From Didymella arachidicola (Eukaryota > Ascomycota > Dothideomycetes > Pleosporales > Didymellaceae): DNA of 64,000 nucleotides. Location of the stretch: contig CM049998.1 in assembly GCA_016630955.3 (NCBI GenBank), positions 62,001-126,000 on the forward strand, in the 5' to 3' direction. How positions within the stretch are numbered: the stretch's first letter is position 1; each line of letters starts with the position of its first letter. The notes beneath the pieces were generated by a model. It did not search any database, was not told the DNA's origin, and saw nothing but the letters and a program-made list of their open reading frames with translations. This document shows positions 44,766-57,553 of the stretch, in pieces. The position numbers were made by a program, and so were the translations under genes.

Positions 44766-46694
44766 ATGGCGATAGCTACGGTAGTCCCGACCGACCGGGA
44801 GCTCAAGATCCTCGACTTCTCCAGCTCTGACACACAGGACCTCATCCGAGAGGCAGAAGCGAACGATGCGGCCGACCGCACCCTGACCGTGATGCAAGCG
44901 CTCAAGAAATACAAGAAAGCTGTGTTCTGGGCAATGTTCCTTTCCACCAGCCTGATCATGGAAGGATACGACATTGTCATCGTAAGTTTGAACCTTCTCT
45001 CCACATACACGGACATCGGGGCCGGCTGACATGGTGACTTGATAGATCACCTCCTTCTACGGACAGACACAGTTCCTGGAGCGCTTTGGCAAACTCGACA
45101 GCAAGTCTGGGAAGAGACTCATATCGCCAGCTTGGCAGTCTGGGCTCACCAATTCTGCTCTCGTCGGCCAGCTCGCTGGACTCGTCATTAACGGCTACAT
45201 GCAGGATCGCTTCGGTTGCCGCAGGACCATGATGTTCTTCATGGGTTGGATGATCTGTGCCATCTTTATTGTCTTCTTTGCTCCGTCTCTGTCTGTGTTG
45301 GCGTTTGGTGAGTCGATGTGTGGGATTCCTTGGGGAGTCTTCCAGGTACGTGAGCGATACCCGATCTTCCTTGCAAGGACACTGACACGGACAGACACTT
45401 TCTACCACATACGCTTCCGAAGTCGTACCCACTATCCTACGACCTTACGTAACTGCATACGTCTGCATGTGCTGGGGTGCCGGTATTCTTCTCTCGTCCG
45501 GTGTAGTCAGGGCTATGGTAGACGTACAGGGCGACCTTGCCTGGCGCCTCCCATTCGCGTTGCAATGGGTATGGCCATTGCCATTACTGATTGGAGCTTA
45601 TCTTGCGCCTGAATCTCCGTGGAACTCCATCCGACGCGGCAACGCAGAAGAGGCCACCAAGAGCTTGAAGCGTCTGCGACAAGACACTCCTGATCGAGAC
45701 AGGGAAGTTGCAAGGACGTTGGCTTACATCAAGTATACAACCGAGCTAGAAAGAGCCGAGACCGAGAATGCGAGTTATCTGGAGTGCTTCAAGGGTGTCA
45801 ATCTTCGCCGCACTGAGATCGTAAGTGTCACGTGAAATCACTCATCTTGGGTGTTTACTGACTACTTCAGAATTGCGTCGTATGGGCCGCTCAGATTCTT
45901 TGCGGCAACGCAATCCTCGGTTACTCAGTCGTCTTCCTGCAAAATGCCGGTTTCTCCGAAGTGCAAGCTTTCAACGTCAACATATCGCTTTCGGCTTGCT
46001 ACATTATCGGCGGCATCATCTGCTGGTTATTGTTCCCGCACTTCGGACGTGCAACAATCTACATGAGCGGCATGGCAATCATGTTCATGTTCCTAGTCGT
46101 CATCGGAGGCTTGGGGTTCACATCAGGCAAAGGCCCGAGCATGGCGATTGGCATGCTGCTGGTCTTCTCCACCTTGGTCAACATGATCACCACCGGGCCT
46201 GTCTGCTACCCTATCGTTGCAGAGACGCCGTCCGGAAGACTCCGCTACAAGACAATCTGCATCGGCAGATTTGTCTACAACCTCACTGGCCTTTTCCACA
46301 ACTCTGTGACACCCAGGATGCTGTCTCCCATTGGTAAGTCGACCTCTCGCTATCAAGAAACACCGCGCCTTGACTGACCTCGATACAGGCTGGAACTGGG
46401 GTGCAAAAGCTGCCTTGTTCTACGCCGGCACCAATCTGCTGTGCAGCATCTGGTGTTGGTTCCGTCTTCCCGAGACAAAGGACCGGCCGTTTGGCGAAAT
46501 CGATTTGCTCTTCGAGAACAAGGTTCCTGCGAGAAAGTTCAAATACACTAGTGTTGACCGTAAGTTACTATTCATGCGATTGTTATGCGGTTGATTCGGC
46601 GCTGACGTTGATTGCAGAGTTCGTTTTCGTTCGTAACCCTTCCGTAGCCGAGAAGGAGCAGGGCACTGTGCAGGTGGAGGTAATTCCTCACTGA
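44766..46694 (+). CDS. MFS transporter, maltose/alpha-glucoside-permease-like
   Basis: Exons are 44766-44981, 45046-45345, 45395-45820, 45871-46333, 46389-46559 and 46618-46694, giving 550 aa. The N-terminal cytosolic part (about 55 residues) is acidic and precedes helix 1 with LIMEGYDIVI. Other landmarks are QDRFGCRRTMM in the 2-3 loop, a 6-7 loop with PESPWNSIRRG and the helical TKSLKRLR, and PETKDRPFGEIDLLFENKVPARKF, shown here as parts of the usual PExxGRxxxExDxLF-VxARKF ending. These endings are characteristic of the alpha-glucoside:proton symporter group. The substrate is probably an alpha-glucoside, but this rests on motif similarity only. Confidence 0.92.
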
Positions 46695-47062
46695 TGGTCA
46701 TGCGGCGCCTAAGTTTAGCTGCACATCTGGCGCGTCTGCTGCCGTGATCGTCTCGCATCTCTCGAGTGTATCATCGGTCTTGTTGTACATAGGTTATGAG
46801 CGATCGTTCCTTCCTTCCGTAATCCACTTGAGTACCACGTGCTCACGCGCCGAATTGTGGGTGTTCATGCCTTCACCGTCACTTTGGTACTACCGCAAAT
46901 GTCTGCTCCCGTTTGGTGACACGTGCTCTGCTGCCTAGAGCTTTCCACTGCCCAATCACCCCACGGATCCGGAAAGGTATAGCAACAACAAATACACCAT
47001 CCAGCCTTGCTGTTGACTTCAGACATTCGTACGTTTTGCTACACTCCGCACACCGCCTCGTA
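46695..47062. promoter_or_regulatory. Promoter/leader of the zinc-finger gene
   Basis: A tandem intergenic gap of 368 bases. The open frame of the zinc-finger gene extends upstream to 46913 without an ATG that fits better than 47063. No clear regulatory motif is visible. Confidence 0.35.
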
Positions 47063-48633
47063 ATGGCGCCTCAGAACGTCAATCGCTATTCTCTATTCCG
47101 CGACGATGAAGTAGACCTCCCGAAGCCAGCTCCTCTGGAAGATCCCACCAAGAATCCGTTTCTGAATCAGGTTGCCGAGAATCCTCTGCCATGGCAAGAT
47201 GTCAAGAAGCGTGGGGCTCTACAGGTACCCGTCGCAGCAACAGTTCGTACTCTTGTCATCAAGGACCCGAACAGACCGGCACTCGCACACCGACGCACCT
47301 CCAGTCAGCAGACACGCTCGCGCGCTGTTTCGAGCGCAACGACTACGAGCGACAAGCCGTACGATGTTCACGAAAACTGGTGCGGCGCCTGCAGCATCCG
47401 GTTCGCCAATAAGATTGCCCTACAGAACCACATCAAGCAGACACCAGATCACAAGCACTACTGCAACCTCTGCGTCCGTATCTTTAAGGATCGAAACGGC
47501 CTCAAGAATCATGTCGACAACACGAGAGGCCATGAGATCTTTTGCAATCTATGTCTCAGCGCATTCAAAGATGAGTGGGGCCTGAAGAACCACTTCGAGA
47601 ACAACTACGTGGTCGACCATCGCTTCGTGTGCCTGACTTGCTTGCTCGGCTTCAAGGGTCAGTCGGAGCTAGATAAGCACTTGAAAACTTCCAAGAAGCA
47701 TACTTGGTGCATGACATGCAAGAAGCCGTTCCCTTCCCAGAGCGAACGCGATAGACACTGGAGGACTACGACTGGTGAGTTTGTCAAATGCTGTGCCATC
47801 AAACTGCCCTTCTAGAGGCTGCTTCAGTACTTCGATTACAGTCAGGTCGAGTGCTAATCAACTGCGCAGCGCACAAGCATTGTCTACAAATAGGCTGCGA
47901 CTTCGATGCAACTGATCTTGCAGCGCTAGATGCACACCATGAGCGCGACCACTTCAGGTGCGATGGCTGCAAACTCATATATCCTAGTCAGACGAAGCTC
48001 TATCAGCATCAAGAAGAGTGCAACTTGCCCGTATCATGCCCGCATTGCGAAGAACCTTGCGCTGGTCAGGGTGGACTCGCTCGCCACCTCAAACAATACT
48101 TTGCTTGCGATGAGTGCGGCTTCTATACCTCACACGAGAGAAACTTGCGAATCGTAAGTCCTTCTGACCTGCTGTCACATTACAAGCTCTTTCTGACCAC
48201 GCTACAGCATACGGCGAAGCACGCAGCCGTTGCAATCCCATGCTGGGGCTGCAGCCTTCCCATGCGCACATTCTCTAGCCTCATCAACCACCTCGAATCA
48301 GGCGCCTGCCCTAAATTTCACGACCCTTCACTGCTTCTACAGGCACTTGGCAAATGGTGGTACTCGCCACTCTTCATGGACCTCGACATCCATGCATCGA
48401 TCCGCACAGGCCGGATCAAAGTCGAGGAGGTGCACGAGTGGATGCATGCTGGCATTCTGATGCCGTTCATATGCCGCGCCGACGACTGCAAAAAGGCATT
48501 CGGTCACTTGAGCTCGATGGTACTACATATGGAGAGCAAGACGTGCGGATGGGACATCGAGCGACTAAATGTGCCAGGATTAGAGGCATTGTTCAAGGCC
48601 AGGTGCTTGAGGAGGGACAGTAGTCAGGAGTAA
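47063..48633 (+). CDS. Multi-C2H2 zinc-finger protein
   Basis: Exons are 47063-47774, 47870-48153 and 48208-48633, giving 473 aa. The N-terminus (1-110) is polar. Several C2H2-type fingers follow: CGACSIRFANKIALQNHIKQ, CNLCVRIFKDRNGLKNHV, CNLCLSAFKDEWGLKNHF, CLTCLLGFKGQSELDKHL, CMTCKKPFPSQSERDRHW, then further pairs including CPHCEEPCAGQGGLARHL. The spacing of the first five is regular (about 26-29 residues). The C-terminus has CWGCSLPMRTFSSLINHLES and a final CRADDCKKAFGHLSSMVLHM unit. Fungal proteins of this build bind nucleic acid, often as RNA- or chromatin-related factors. The second intron is 54 nt, in frame and stop-free, so retention would add 18 residues. Confidence 0.85.
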
Positions 48634-49190
48634 GATACAAGACACTTGAGGAGCCCCTGAGCTTACTATCGGCGCTGTTGTATCTGCCGCTAAGGGCAGG
48701 TTCATAAACCTTTGAATCATTTGAAGAACATCTTCCACAGCCTTGGTATGTTGGTTTCCAGCAGCTTCCATCTTATGTTTGTGTAGATAGTTCGACTGCA
48801 TACTCTAGATTGCTAGTATGCAGTCACGCTAGCATTGCTTGTTCTTTGTCCCCCTCTTATATAGATAGGGGGCTTCTGGCAAATAGAATGAATTCATCCG
48901 ATCTTCTGCATCTGATTGTGTTCCTATATAATATGACTTGACTTGGCGAAGTTGTGTTTTCACTTACTGCCTCCATAGTACGTCATGCCGCAGTCGCTCT
49001 TTTCGCGCCCTCCCTTCCACTTCATCACGAGTCACGCCGCCGCGATCCCTGCCACAGCACAGTTTCTTCAACACAGCCCACCCTGCCGCCCACATCTATC
49101 ATCACCTACCTCACACAGGCACAACAACTTCTTATAAAATCTACCCAACCACCAAGTCTCAACCGGCCTCCTCAAACACCTGTGGCACTC
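48634..49190. other. Intergenic region
   Basis: No supportable gene. It contains the zinc-finger 3' flank and a C/A-rich leader in front of the coiled-coil locus. Confidence 0.4.
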
Positions 49191-52100
49191 ATGACCATGG
49201 ACCTGCTGCGTTCATTCTTCCAGACTGCAGCGCTAGCAATCTTCGTGATGTTTGCCTGCCTTCTCCCCTTCTGTGACTCTTTCCGCCTCTTCGACTGTCA
49301 CAAAGGCACTGGGACCTCCTTCAAACTCGTCAAGGAGTACGTCTGTGGCACTCACAACGAGCTGCACAGTATCCTCGAGATTAACATGGAGCTATCCATG
49401 TAAATCCTTGTTACATTCTTCGCCATCCGCTTTCTTGTCATTCCAATGGTTCAGTACGTCGACAACATCCTAGACCGCGTCTACCAGGGTTTCCACAACT
49501 TCGTCCTTCAGTCATATGACGCCGTTCGTTACTTTGTCAATGATCACATCAACCTGCTTGCGCGTCTTTCGAGACTCGAGTCAGCATTGGCAAAAAAGAC
49601 CCGCGTGACAATCAAAGTCGGAAGTAATCGACGCGCGAAGCTCCTGGAGCGCCAGCTAAAGTGCGCAAAGCGACATCTGAGCAAGCGAACAATCGAAGCG
49701 GCATACAACATGGTCACTGTCACGAACCTCACGGTGGTGAATTGCAATTTACTGAACATTCTTCCAATCCTCGTGGCCTTTTGAACGAAGACCCCGGAAG
49801 TTATCCATTCGAAAGTGCAGCGTTACGCCCACATCGATGCCCAGCTGGAAAAAACTTCATACGACGCATTACACGAGCAACGAGCAGTACATGCGCCTTT
49901 ACGAGCAGACCACATTGTCCTTTGACGCATTCGAGAAGTATTACGCTGAGCTCCGAGCAGCCGGTGAAAATGCACTTGAGCTGGAGGACAAGTGGATTGC
50001 GGAGAAGGATCGAAGCACAAAGCTACAAGAACAACTCAGCTAAGCGGTCGAAGATACTGATGGCTAACTTGAAGACCTGAAGACAAAGACGGAAGAGAAC
50101 ACCGATTTGGTGAAAAAGATCTATAACCTCGCCGCTCGCGATCCCAGCTTGGAAGAAGCAGCACCGAGTCTTGGTGATAGCGTCATTCTGATGCAGACAA
50201 GGTTGTGCGATCTTCAGAAAGAGAACTTGGACTATCAAGGTATGATAGCAGAACATCTGAAATTTGGACACGCTAACATGGTATATGCAGAAATAATCAG
50301 CAAGCTCCAGTCCAACGAATCCGACCTCCAGAAGCTGCTGCTTGAGTCTCAAGAAGCTAGCAAAGAGTGCCTTCGACATGACAAGGAGCGGCTGCCCAAT
50401 ATGACGACCGCTCAAGCGGAGGCAATCAAGGCCAGAGACAACGAGATTGCAACTCTCAAGAAACAGCTTGTTGAATGCCAATCTACTCGGGAAAAGCAAG
50501 CAACTGACGTGCTTGATCGGTTCACAACGACAGTCACCCAAACGACAAGGTGATCGCGGCAAGTCGCACTGAGATCACTGCCCTGCAACAGCAGCTTGCC
50601 GATTGCAAGACACTGATGGATAGCAACGCCGTTGACGTACGAAACCAGACCACCACAGTCATTAATGAGAAGGATGCTGAAACGGAGCAAATTCGTCAGC
50701 AGGCCTTCGACCAAAGCGTATCGAGCGAACAGGCTGCCTCAAATCTGCGGGCAGAACTCGTGACACTCCGCAAGCAAGCGAGCGACTCCCAAGCCCTAAA
50801 AGAGCAACAGACCGAAGAAATCCTGAGCGGGTTCAGAGTTGAGAAAGCTGAGAAGGAGGATGAGCTCGAGAAGCTTCGATCGGAGAATTTTGCGTTCGCT
50901 GCAAAAGTGGCTGCCATGGAGAAACTTCAAAAGGAAACCCTCGAAACGTCTCCATCTCAGATACTTTCCATTGCAAATTCGGAAGCTGCTTCGATAGCGC
51001 CACAGCGGGTCAATCCAAAGGCTCAAAAAGCTAACGAAGAGGTCTTGAACCTGGCCAAGCAGCTAACAGAGAAGGACGCATACCTGGATATCACATACGC
51101 CGAGCTATACAGCATCAAGAGAGAGTGGGATCGGACGTACAGACTTGTCCAGGATCCGAACTAAACCTGGGTGTCTATCGGTCGTAGGCTTGGCAAGACC
51201 AAGTTCGATTGCCCACACCAGATTGAAGAGATTAGCAAAGGGGACCCAGAAAGTATGTTTGCAATCGACCCTAATTGGTTCATGCTGACTCGTAAATAGT
51301 GAGACCAAAGACAGGCTTCAAGGACGGCCGTCTAGATACAGCCATGGAGATTCGCCTAGCCGGATACGAGACGCAAGTGTGTTCAGAGCACTTCTGTGAG
51401 TTCGTGAAGGCCTACGCGACGAGCGTTCGCAAAGCGCATCCCGAGATCGAGCAATGGGCCGAGACATTCGAAGCCAACTCAACGACATCTGTTCCTCTAA
51501 ACACCCCAAGCGAAGCTTCGGCAGTACCACCTGCACAATCCACAACGAGCACAAAGAGGACTCCTGTATCGACATACTCGATGCATACTACACCAAAGGC
51601 CATTCGAGGTGTTAGCGTCGCCGGTAACGCGACTTCCTCCAGCACAAAACAGGCAACACCTGCCCCACTTGCACTTGTCTCGGCTGTGTCCGCATCGTCT
51701 GGTGCTGTAACGACTTTAGCAAACAACAAGGAATCGTCCGGCTCTTTTGCGACACCTACTGATGTCCCTGGAGGCTTATCGGGTGCCTGCGCTGTTGACG
51801 GGGGCAGGTCTAACACAGCGTCTGGTGCGACTCCGTCATCTACATCAGTCTTGCAAGCACAAGAGAGCGCCTCAAATGATACTTTCACTACTTCAGAGTC
51901 TGTAGAGACTAGACACCAGACACCTGGGATGGCCAAAAGCAGATACGCAAGCGTACCTGCAGATACTGGTCCATACCCACGTCCAAACACCAGGAATGCG
52001 CTCGAGTCTGCCTCGCCAGCACTTACGAATACCAAAGGCTCGGTAGGAGGCTCCCAAGTCAGCAACACAGGTTCCAAGACGACACCTATGTTTTCCTTGC

Positions 52101-52441
52101 CGCCTACAGTTTTCACACCGAAGGAAACAAGCAGTCAGCTTGGTCAGCTTGATGACACTGCAACACCTCCAAGCACCGCAACTCCTGCGGTGCTTCAAGG
52201 TTCAAATGCCTCGAAGCCTCCAGCACCAGCTAGGATCCAAAGCAAGCAAGCACCCCAAGTCGACAAGAGGGCTCCATTGCCTGCGAAGAAGCTGGTTACG
52301 AACGACGACCGTAACAACGAAGGCTCCGCGCCCGGGCCAGCAGTGGCGCCAGCGCCTAAACCAGCGGCTACCTCACCGGCGGTCGGAGAAAAGAAGCAGG
52401 TCACAGGTATGAATGCGAGCGGATGGGCCCCGAAGAAGTAG
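49191..52441 (+). pseudogene. Membrane-anchored coiled-coil gene with multiple disruptions
   Basis: One long gene can be followed, but not in one frame. Segment 1 (49191-49790) has two hydrophobic stretches (FFQTAALAIFVMFACLLPF and ILVTFFAIRFLVIP) and a basic helical part. In-frame TAA at 49401-49403 sits between the hydrophobic stretches. A TGA at 49782-49784 can be avoided by a 54-nt intron 49737-49790. The frame shifts near 49885. TAA codons at 50041 and 50065 follow. A second shift lies near 50540 and another TAA at 51162. Introns 50240-50290 and 51253-51299 look normal. The middle is long coiled coil (heptads with Glu/Lys/Gln). The 380-residue end is Ser/Thr/Pro/Ala-rich and undamaged. 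No family is recognised. Confidence 0.7.
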
Positions 52442-52584
52442 CAGTGAGGAAGGTTCAGTTTTGGAGGCGTAAAGTTTGATCATGCATTCCCTTGAGTGAC
52501 GACCCTTAAGGTCGCACTTTGTACCGCACGCTGCAGCTGGCAAAACTGGTCTTGTGAGAAGATACGTAATGAATATCTCTACGC

Positions 52585-54426
52585 TTACATGGCGCGCTCA
52601 ACAGTGGTGACATGGGTCTTGTTGCCGTGCTCCTCGCCATCGACGTGCGCCTCATTGACCTGCTTCTCGACAGCCTTGACCGCCTGGTCTGCAAGTGCCT
52701 TGTCTTCGAACACTGTTGAAATGTTAGCAACTCCTCTGCAATATCGAGCTCAGGATTTGGCTTACAGAAGGTCAGCTCCTCGAGCGTGCGGTTGTAAGTC
52801 TCCGGGTACATGAAGTACACAAACAAGAACTCGAATGTGATCCAGCCACAGTAAATCGCAAAGTATTTCCAGCTCAGCGCCTTCATCGCGATAGGATTGA
52901 CATTTATGCTGAAGAAGCCACCCAGCTTGCCGAAAATCTGCTCAAATCCAATACCCATGGAGCGCTGCGCGTACGGGAACAGCTCAACAAGGTACGTGTA
53001 GGTGAGCGAGTTGTTACCAATGTTGTAGCAGGGCGAGTACGCAAAGTAGAAGAACAGCGCCGCGTATTGCGCCGATTTGTTGTCGATCTTGAGGTTGCGC
53101 GCAAGCTCCAGCCGCTGGAAACAGATCGTCATGCTCATGAAAACTAGCGTCATGGATGCTGCAGACAGCATAAACATCCAGCGGCGGCGGAAGCGTGTCA
53201 CAATCAGCGCAATGACCATGGCGTTCATGAATGACCAGCACTGGTTCGCGATGTTGATGCGCGTCTTTGCGTAGTTGCTTGTGTATCCAATGAGCCCGAA
53301 GAGCAGGTTCTGGTAGTAGCTGAGCAGGGTGTTGCCGCTCATCTGGGTGAAGAGGCCGAGGAATCCGGCAATTAGGGTACGGCGCCGCATACCAGGGGTC
53401 TTGAAAAGGTCAAGCCAGGTTTGGTTCGAGTTCTCCATCTCCAGCTTGATGGTCGAGCGAATCTGGGCCATCTCGGCTTTCACGAGGATTGAGTCTGCGT
53501 CGCCTTCGGCGTGGTATTTGGTCAGGATTGCGAATGCCTCGTCGTCTCGGTCTTTGCTGATGAGCCAACGGGGGCTGTATCCGTTAGCATACCTATTGAA
53601 ATTTGCGGATCCTACGACGTACCTTTCAGGGAGCAGGAAGACTGTGCAGATCTGGAGCAGTGAGGGAACGATCTGGAGCAGGGAAGGCAGACGCCAGCTC
53701 CAGTCGCCCACAATACCAGACGTGCGGATTGCTATGGCGGCGGCTAGAATCGAACCGATAAAGTATGAGGCATTGAACAACGATGTTAGAGTCGCACGCT
53801 CCTTGGGGTGACCGAGTTCTCCGATGAGTGCCGAGCCGGCGATGATGGCAAAGAGGATGCCTACACCGAGAAGCATACGAGCAATGATGTACATGCCGAC
53901 TTTGGCATGAATCAGCACCAAAAGGTAGGTTGGGTCAGAGATCGTGCTTACTGTGCTGAGCGAAGCCTTGCAAAAGCGCTCCGACGACCATGAAAAGGGA
54001 GCCAATCATGACGGACCAACGCCTTCCGTACTTCTGATTGAGCCAAGGAGCGAAAGGAACTGCGATAATGGATCCGAGCTGATAGCAGGAGCTGATGAAT
54101 CCGAGGATACCGGGCTCAATGTCCCACTGCAGCTTTCCTTTGCTGTCCTTGGTCTGGTAACCGTCACCAAAGTACTTGTTGAAGGGCTGCGAGAATTGCA
54201 GCGTGCCGATCAATTGCGAGTCGAAACCGGAAGTCATCTCTACACCCATACAACAGAGAAACAGCCATAGGTACATCACCCGAAGGTTGGGCTTCTTGTA
54301 CCACGGTACCTGTGGTAGTGTTAATAGGTCATTGCAGGAATGATATTCTTAACGGACCTTGTCCTCTGCGACCATGCGCGTGAGAATCGGATCGGAGGTA
54401 CCATCTTGAGCCTTGATGATAGCCAT
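52585..54426 (-). CDS. MFS sugar transporter, lactose-permease-like
   Basis: Minus-strand exons are 54358-54426, 53952-54309, 53623-53899, 52766-53574 and 52585-52712, giving 546 aa. Landmarks are SGFDSQLIGTLQ in helix 1, NQKYGRRWSVM in the 2-3 loop, GELGHPKERATLTSL, PESPRWLISKDRDDEA after helix 6, TRFRRRWMFM in the 8-9 loop, and YPETYNRTLEEL near the end. The C-terminal tail (about 505-546) is charged, with an acidic and lysine-rich helix. The third intron (53575-53622, 48 nt) is in frame without stop. It resembles the MFS transporter at 2729-4463 in motif order, but the two are clearly diverged. It is probably a plasma-membrane sugar porter. Confidence 0.92.
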
Positions 54427-56975
54427 GTTGTCGAGAAAGCAAGACGTGGGTACCGCTGGCACATCTGCACCGGTGACCAGGGCTGCACCTTATACTGAAC
54501 CCCGCCAAGGACCAACAGTCCCCATATTTCAGCGTCTTCCCCAGGTTACTCAACGTCTGCGTGAGCAGAGGCGGAAAAGTATGCCCGCAGTACCGAAACT
54601 GCGTCTCACAGTGGTTAGGCGCCTGGGCAATCCAGGTTGACCCTCGGCACCGGGTAAATTGAGTGTTTAATCGTCCAATCGCTGGGTTAAACACCTACCG
54701 ATGATCGACTGAAAGTGTCCGAGAGGCATGGAGCAAGCTACTCGAAGGCAACTAAAGCCTAATCTATACTACCTTGATTCATATCGACCGCGCGATGTCG
54801 CATGTTTAAAGTATGTTGCAGCGCGAGGTCGTGACCAAAAGATATGCCTGTCAGCCCAAGATCTTTGAACATGCAGGTAAGCATACCAAGGCCTTCTGGG
54901 GTCAACCGCTCTCGTGATCAGTACGGTATGGGCGTTCTTGTTTCAACATCTGCGGTGTGTCTGCATGTGGCAGCTTGGGTCCAAGGAGTCTACAGCTCGG
55001 TGCATCCCCACTAACAAAATCATCCGTGAGAAACCTATCCGTGGAAAGACCTTTGACGTTGACTCGAGCAACGGCCCCTCTGTCCTGGACCAGACAGCGG
55101 ACTTCTACATGGCTGGTCTGTTGCGCTGATCGCAAGCCCTGATTATCGCCTGGCCAGTACATTTGCTCGATATGACACTTGAGTACTCGTAAGATGAGAC
55201 CGTTCTGAACTAGGGCTCTCGGTATTCGACTTCACGATGGCTTTGTCGAGGTTGAACAGGATGAGCGGGCCGTCAGAGTCTGCGGAAGGCGCAATTGTGG
55301 GGTCAAAATGCGGAGGCGGTACCGACGAAAATGGGCGTTGGGGTTCAACCGGCTTGGCCTGAGGAATAATCTCTTTAACCTACCAACGCCAGGTGACCAC
55401 CCACTGATCACTACAGATTCGCCCGCGTTGTCTACATTCACTGACACGGCAGTTTCGCAAATGGTATCCTGCCGCAAACGTCCAACCAGAGTTCATCCTC
55501 CTCCCTGAGGTCAGGATCCAATATACCAGGCCGTGGTCTGCCATAAGCAAGGTCACCAACAGAATGAGGATCTGTCTCCCGCCTAGTGCCGTTTGTTCGG
55601 CACCAGTGCCTTGTTATAATCAACTCGGTCGCTATGCATTCTCTTTTTGCAACCTCCCATACAGTAGACAGCATGACCGCAGCAGATCCTGAGACTGTAG
55701 ATCATCTGTGACAAGGCTTGCAGTGGATGAATTGCAGACAGCGAGGGAATCGTAAAAAGAGAACAGAACAAAGTAGCCAGCCCAAGGAAGCAGTAACTGC
55801 GATGTCGACAACACCACGAGCTTGTCACTATCTGCCTAACAGCCTCATGGAAGCCCGTAGGCATGACACTAGCAGTCCGAACAAGCGCTCTCAGCTAGAG
55901 TGCATCTATGCTGAGCTCACTCCGGGACTGCAAAGACAAACCAGGCACATATCTGCCAATCGATGACCCAATCGCTCGGAGACAAGGTGATATACCAGAT
56001 GCAGGGTTAAAAAAGGCTTGGGTTTCGCGTGGTCTTTAGTGGGGTTGTAATTGCTGATATATCCTAGGCCTCCGCTTACCTGGCTAATGAATAGAAGATA
56101 CCGATCACAGCAACAACCGACCGACCATGCGCGACTACTTTTCCCTAGCAACATGCGTCGCTCGCCAATTTAATCGTTCAAATCGACGCAAACACGAAGT
56201 ACTTCGAAGTGAAGTCGACAGAGGGTTGGTGACTACGCCTTCGAAAGAGCTGACGGGCGCATTTTGAGAAGCTGAGGTGCAGACGTTTCATAACTTCCCT
56301 TGGCGCGACGCCTTTCCTGTCGATATTATCATGTCATTTAAACATAGGCGAAGGGCGGCTGGTGTAGGTGCTATGTTGATGAATGAGGGACAAAGGCTGG
56401 TGTCGACTGCCGTTCTTGCCAACATTCCTTGGAGCCGCGTCACAGTTAAGGCAGTGACAACAGAAACAATAGTGCACCGCCACACTAGCATCGTCAAACC
56501 TTACGACGTCAACAACGAAAGATTCAAAATTAAAATCATTGGGTTTCCATCGAAGGAGCTGCATCCGGTTTCAGCCAGGCATAAATTAAGCACACGGCGA
56601 GGGATTCAGATCGTGACGCTCACCGGCGACAAGATGTTGTCACACAGCTCGACATCAATGCGAAGCACTAACGGCCGTTTTCGTCCTAGCGGCCAGCGCA
56701 CCGAGCGGAGGCGAACCAATCAACTTTATCGCATGGTCATGAGCCACACGAAATCTACGTCATTTTGCGCTGCCAGGATTTCTACAGCGCAGATCGTACG
56801 CCGTGGCTGTCATCATTGTCCTTGGGCTTCACACGTATAATAAGGGCGCGTTGTGAGCAGTAGACGTCACAATCAGCTCAGCCTCCTTTGATAGAAAATC
56901 GCTGTAAAAAGGCAACGGATCATCAGAGACAACGACCTGCAACCTCTTCCACAACAACCCAAAAGGATCACCAAA
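54427..56975. other. 2.5 kb intergenic region without a supportable gene
   Basis: A 187-codon frame at 56277-56840 has a non-ATG start and His/Arg/Ser-rich composition without motifs. Frames on the minus strand at 55583-55864 are similar. I see no transposon ends, repeats or RNA genes. The left end is the promoter of the minus-strand transporter. Confidence 0.45.
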
Positions 56976-57553
56976 ATGGTTGCACCGGCTATCGTCCTCG
57001 GCATTCGTGCTGCACAAGCTATCTTCACCATCATCGTGCTAGGCTTGACAGCTTACCGTGCGTACTGACTAGGCTCATTGTCACGTAAACAGCTAACATG
57101 CTACAGTCGTCAGCCTTTACACCAACCCATGGGCTAGCTGGTCTCCTCACAGCCTGAACTTCATGCTCTTTACCTCGATATGGACTCTCCTCGCAGTCAC
57201 ATATCTCACTCTGGCACCCACTCGTTTCCCTCGCGCCGCCCATAAGTTCGCCATCGCTGGTGTTGAGTTCCTGACTATGCTCTTCTGGTTCGCTTCATTC
57301 ATCGCCGTGGCCGTTCTTTGGCGTGATATCTACTGGGGGTGGGCCGGTCATGGCACTGTCCATGACGTTGGTATTGCTGCCATCGTTTTTGGTGCTTTCC
57401 TCTGGTATGTTCCACTTATGAGCTGTTATCAAAGTTCCTGTTGCTAACCATCCTAGGTTGCTCTTCCTTGCAACTACACTTCTGTCCGCGTTTCATATCC
57501 GCAACTCGTCTCGCAACGACACCGCACCTCCTCCAGACATGGCCGGAGTCTAA
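56976..57553 (+). CDS. MARVEL-domain membrane protein
   Basis: Exons are 56976-57057, 57107-57404 and 57457-57553, giving 158 aa. Four hydrophobic helices in the MARVEL arrangement are visible: GIRAAQAIFTIIVLGLTAY at the start, LNFMLFTSIWTLLAVTYL, GVEFLTMLFWFASFIAVAVL, and DVGIAAIVFGAFLWLLFLAT (each shown in part). The C-terminal tail is short and polar (about 24 residues). MARVEL proteins shape or sort membrane domains. Fungal members are often of unknown function. The introns are 49 and 52 nt. Confidence 0.88.

Noticed and set aside
49782..49784. In-frame TGA as a fifth nonsense codon of the coiled-coil gene
   Set aside because: A 54-nt GT-AG intron (49737-49790) keeps the frame and removes it, so it is not needed as a lesion.
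56277..56840. 187-codon plus-strand frame
   Set aside because: Starts with a non-ATG codon and lacks any recognisable feature.
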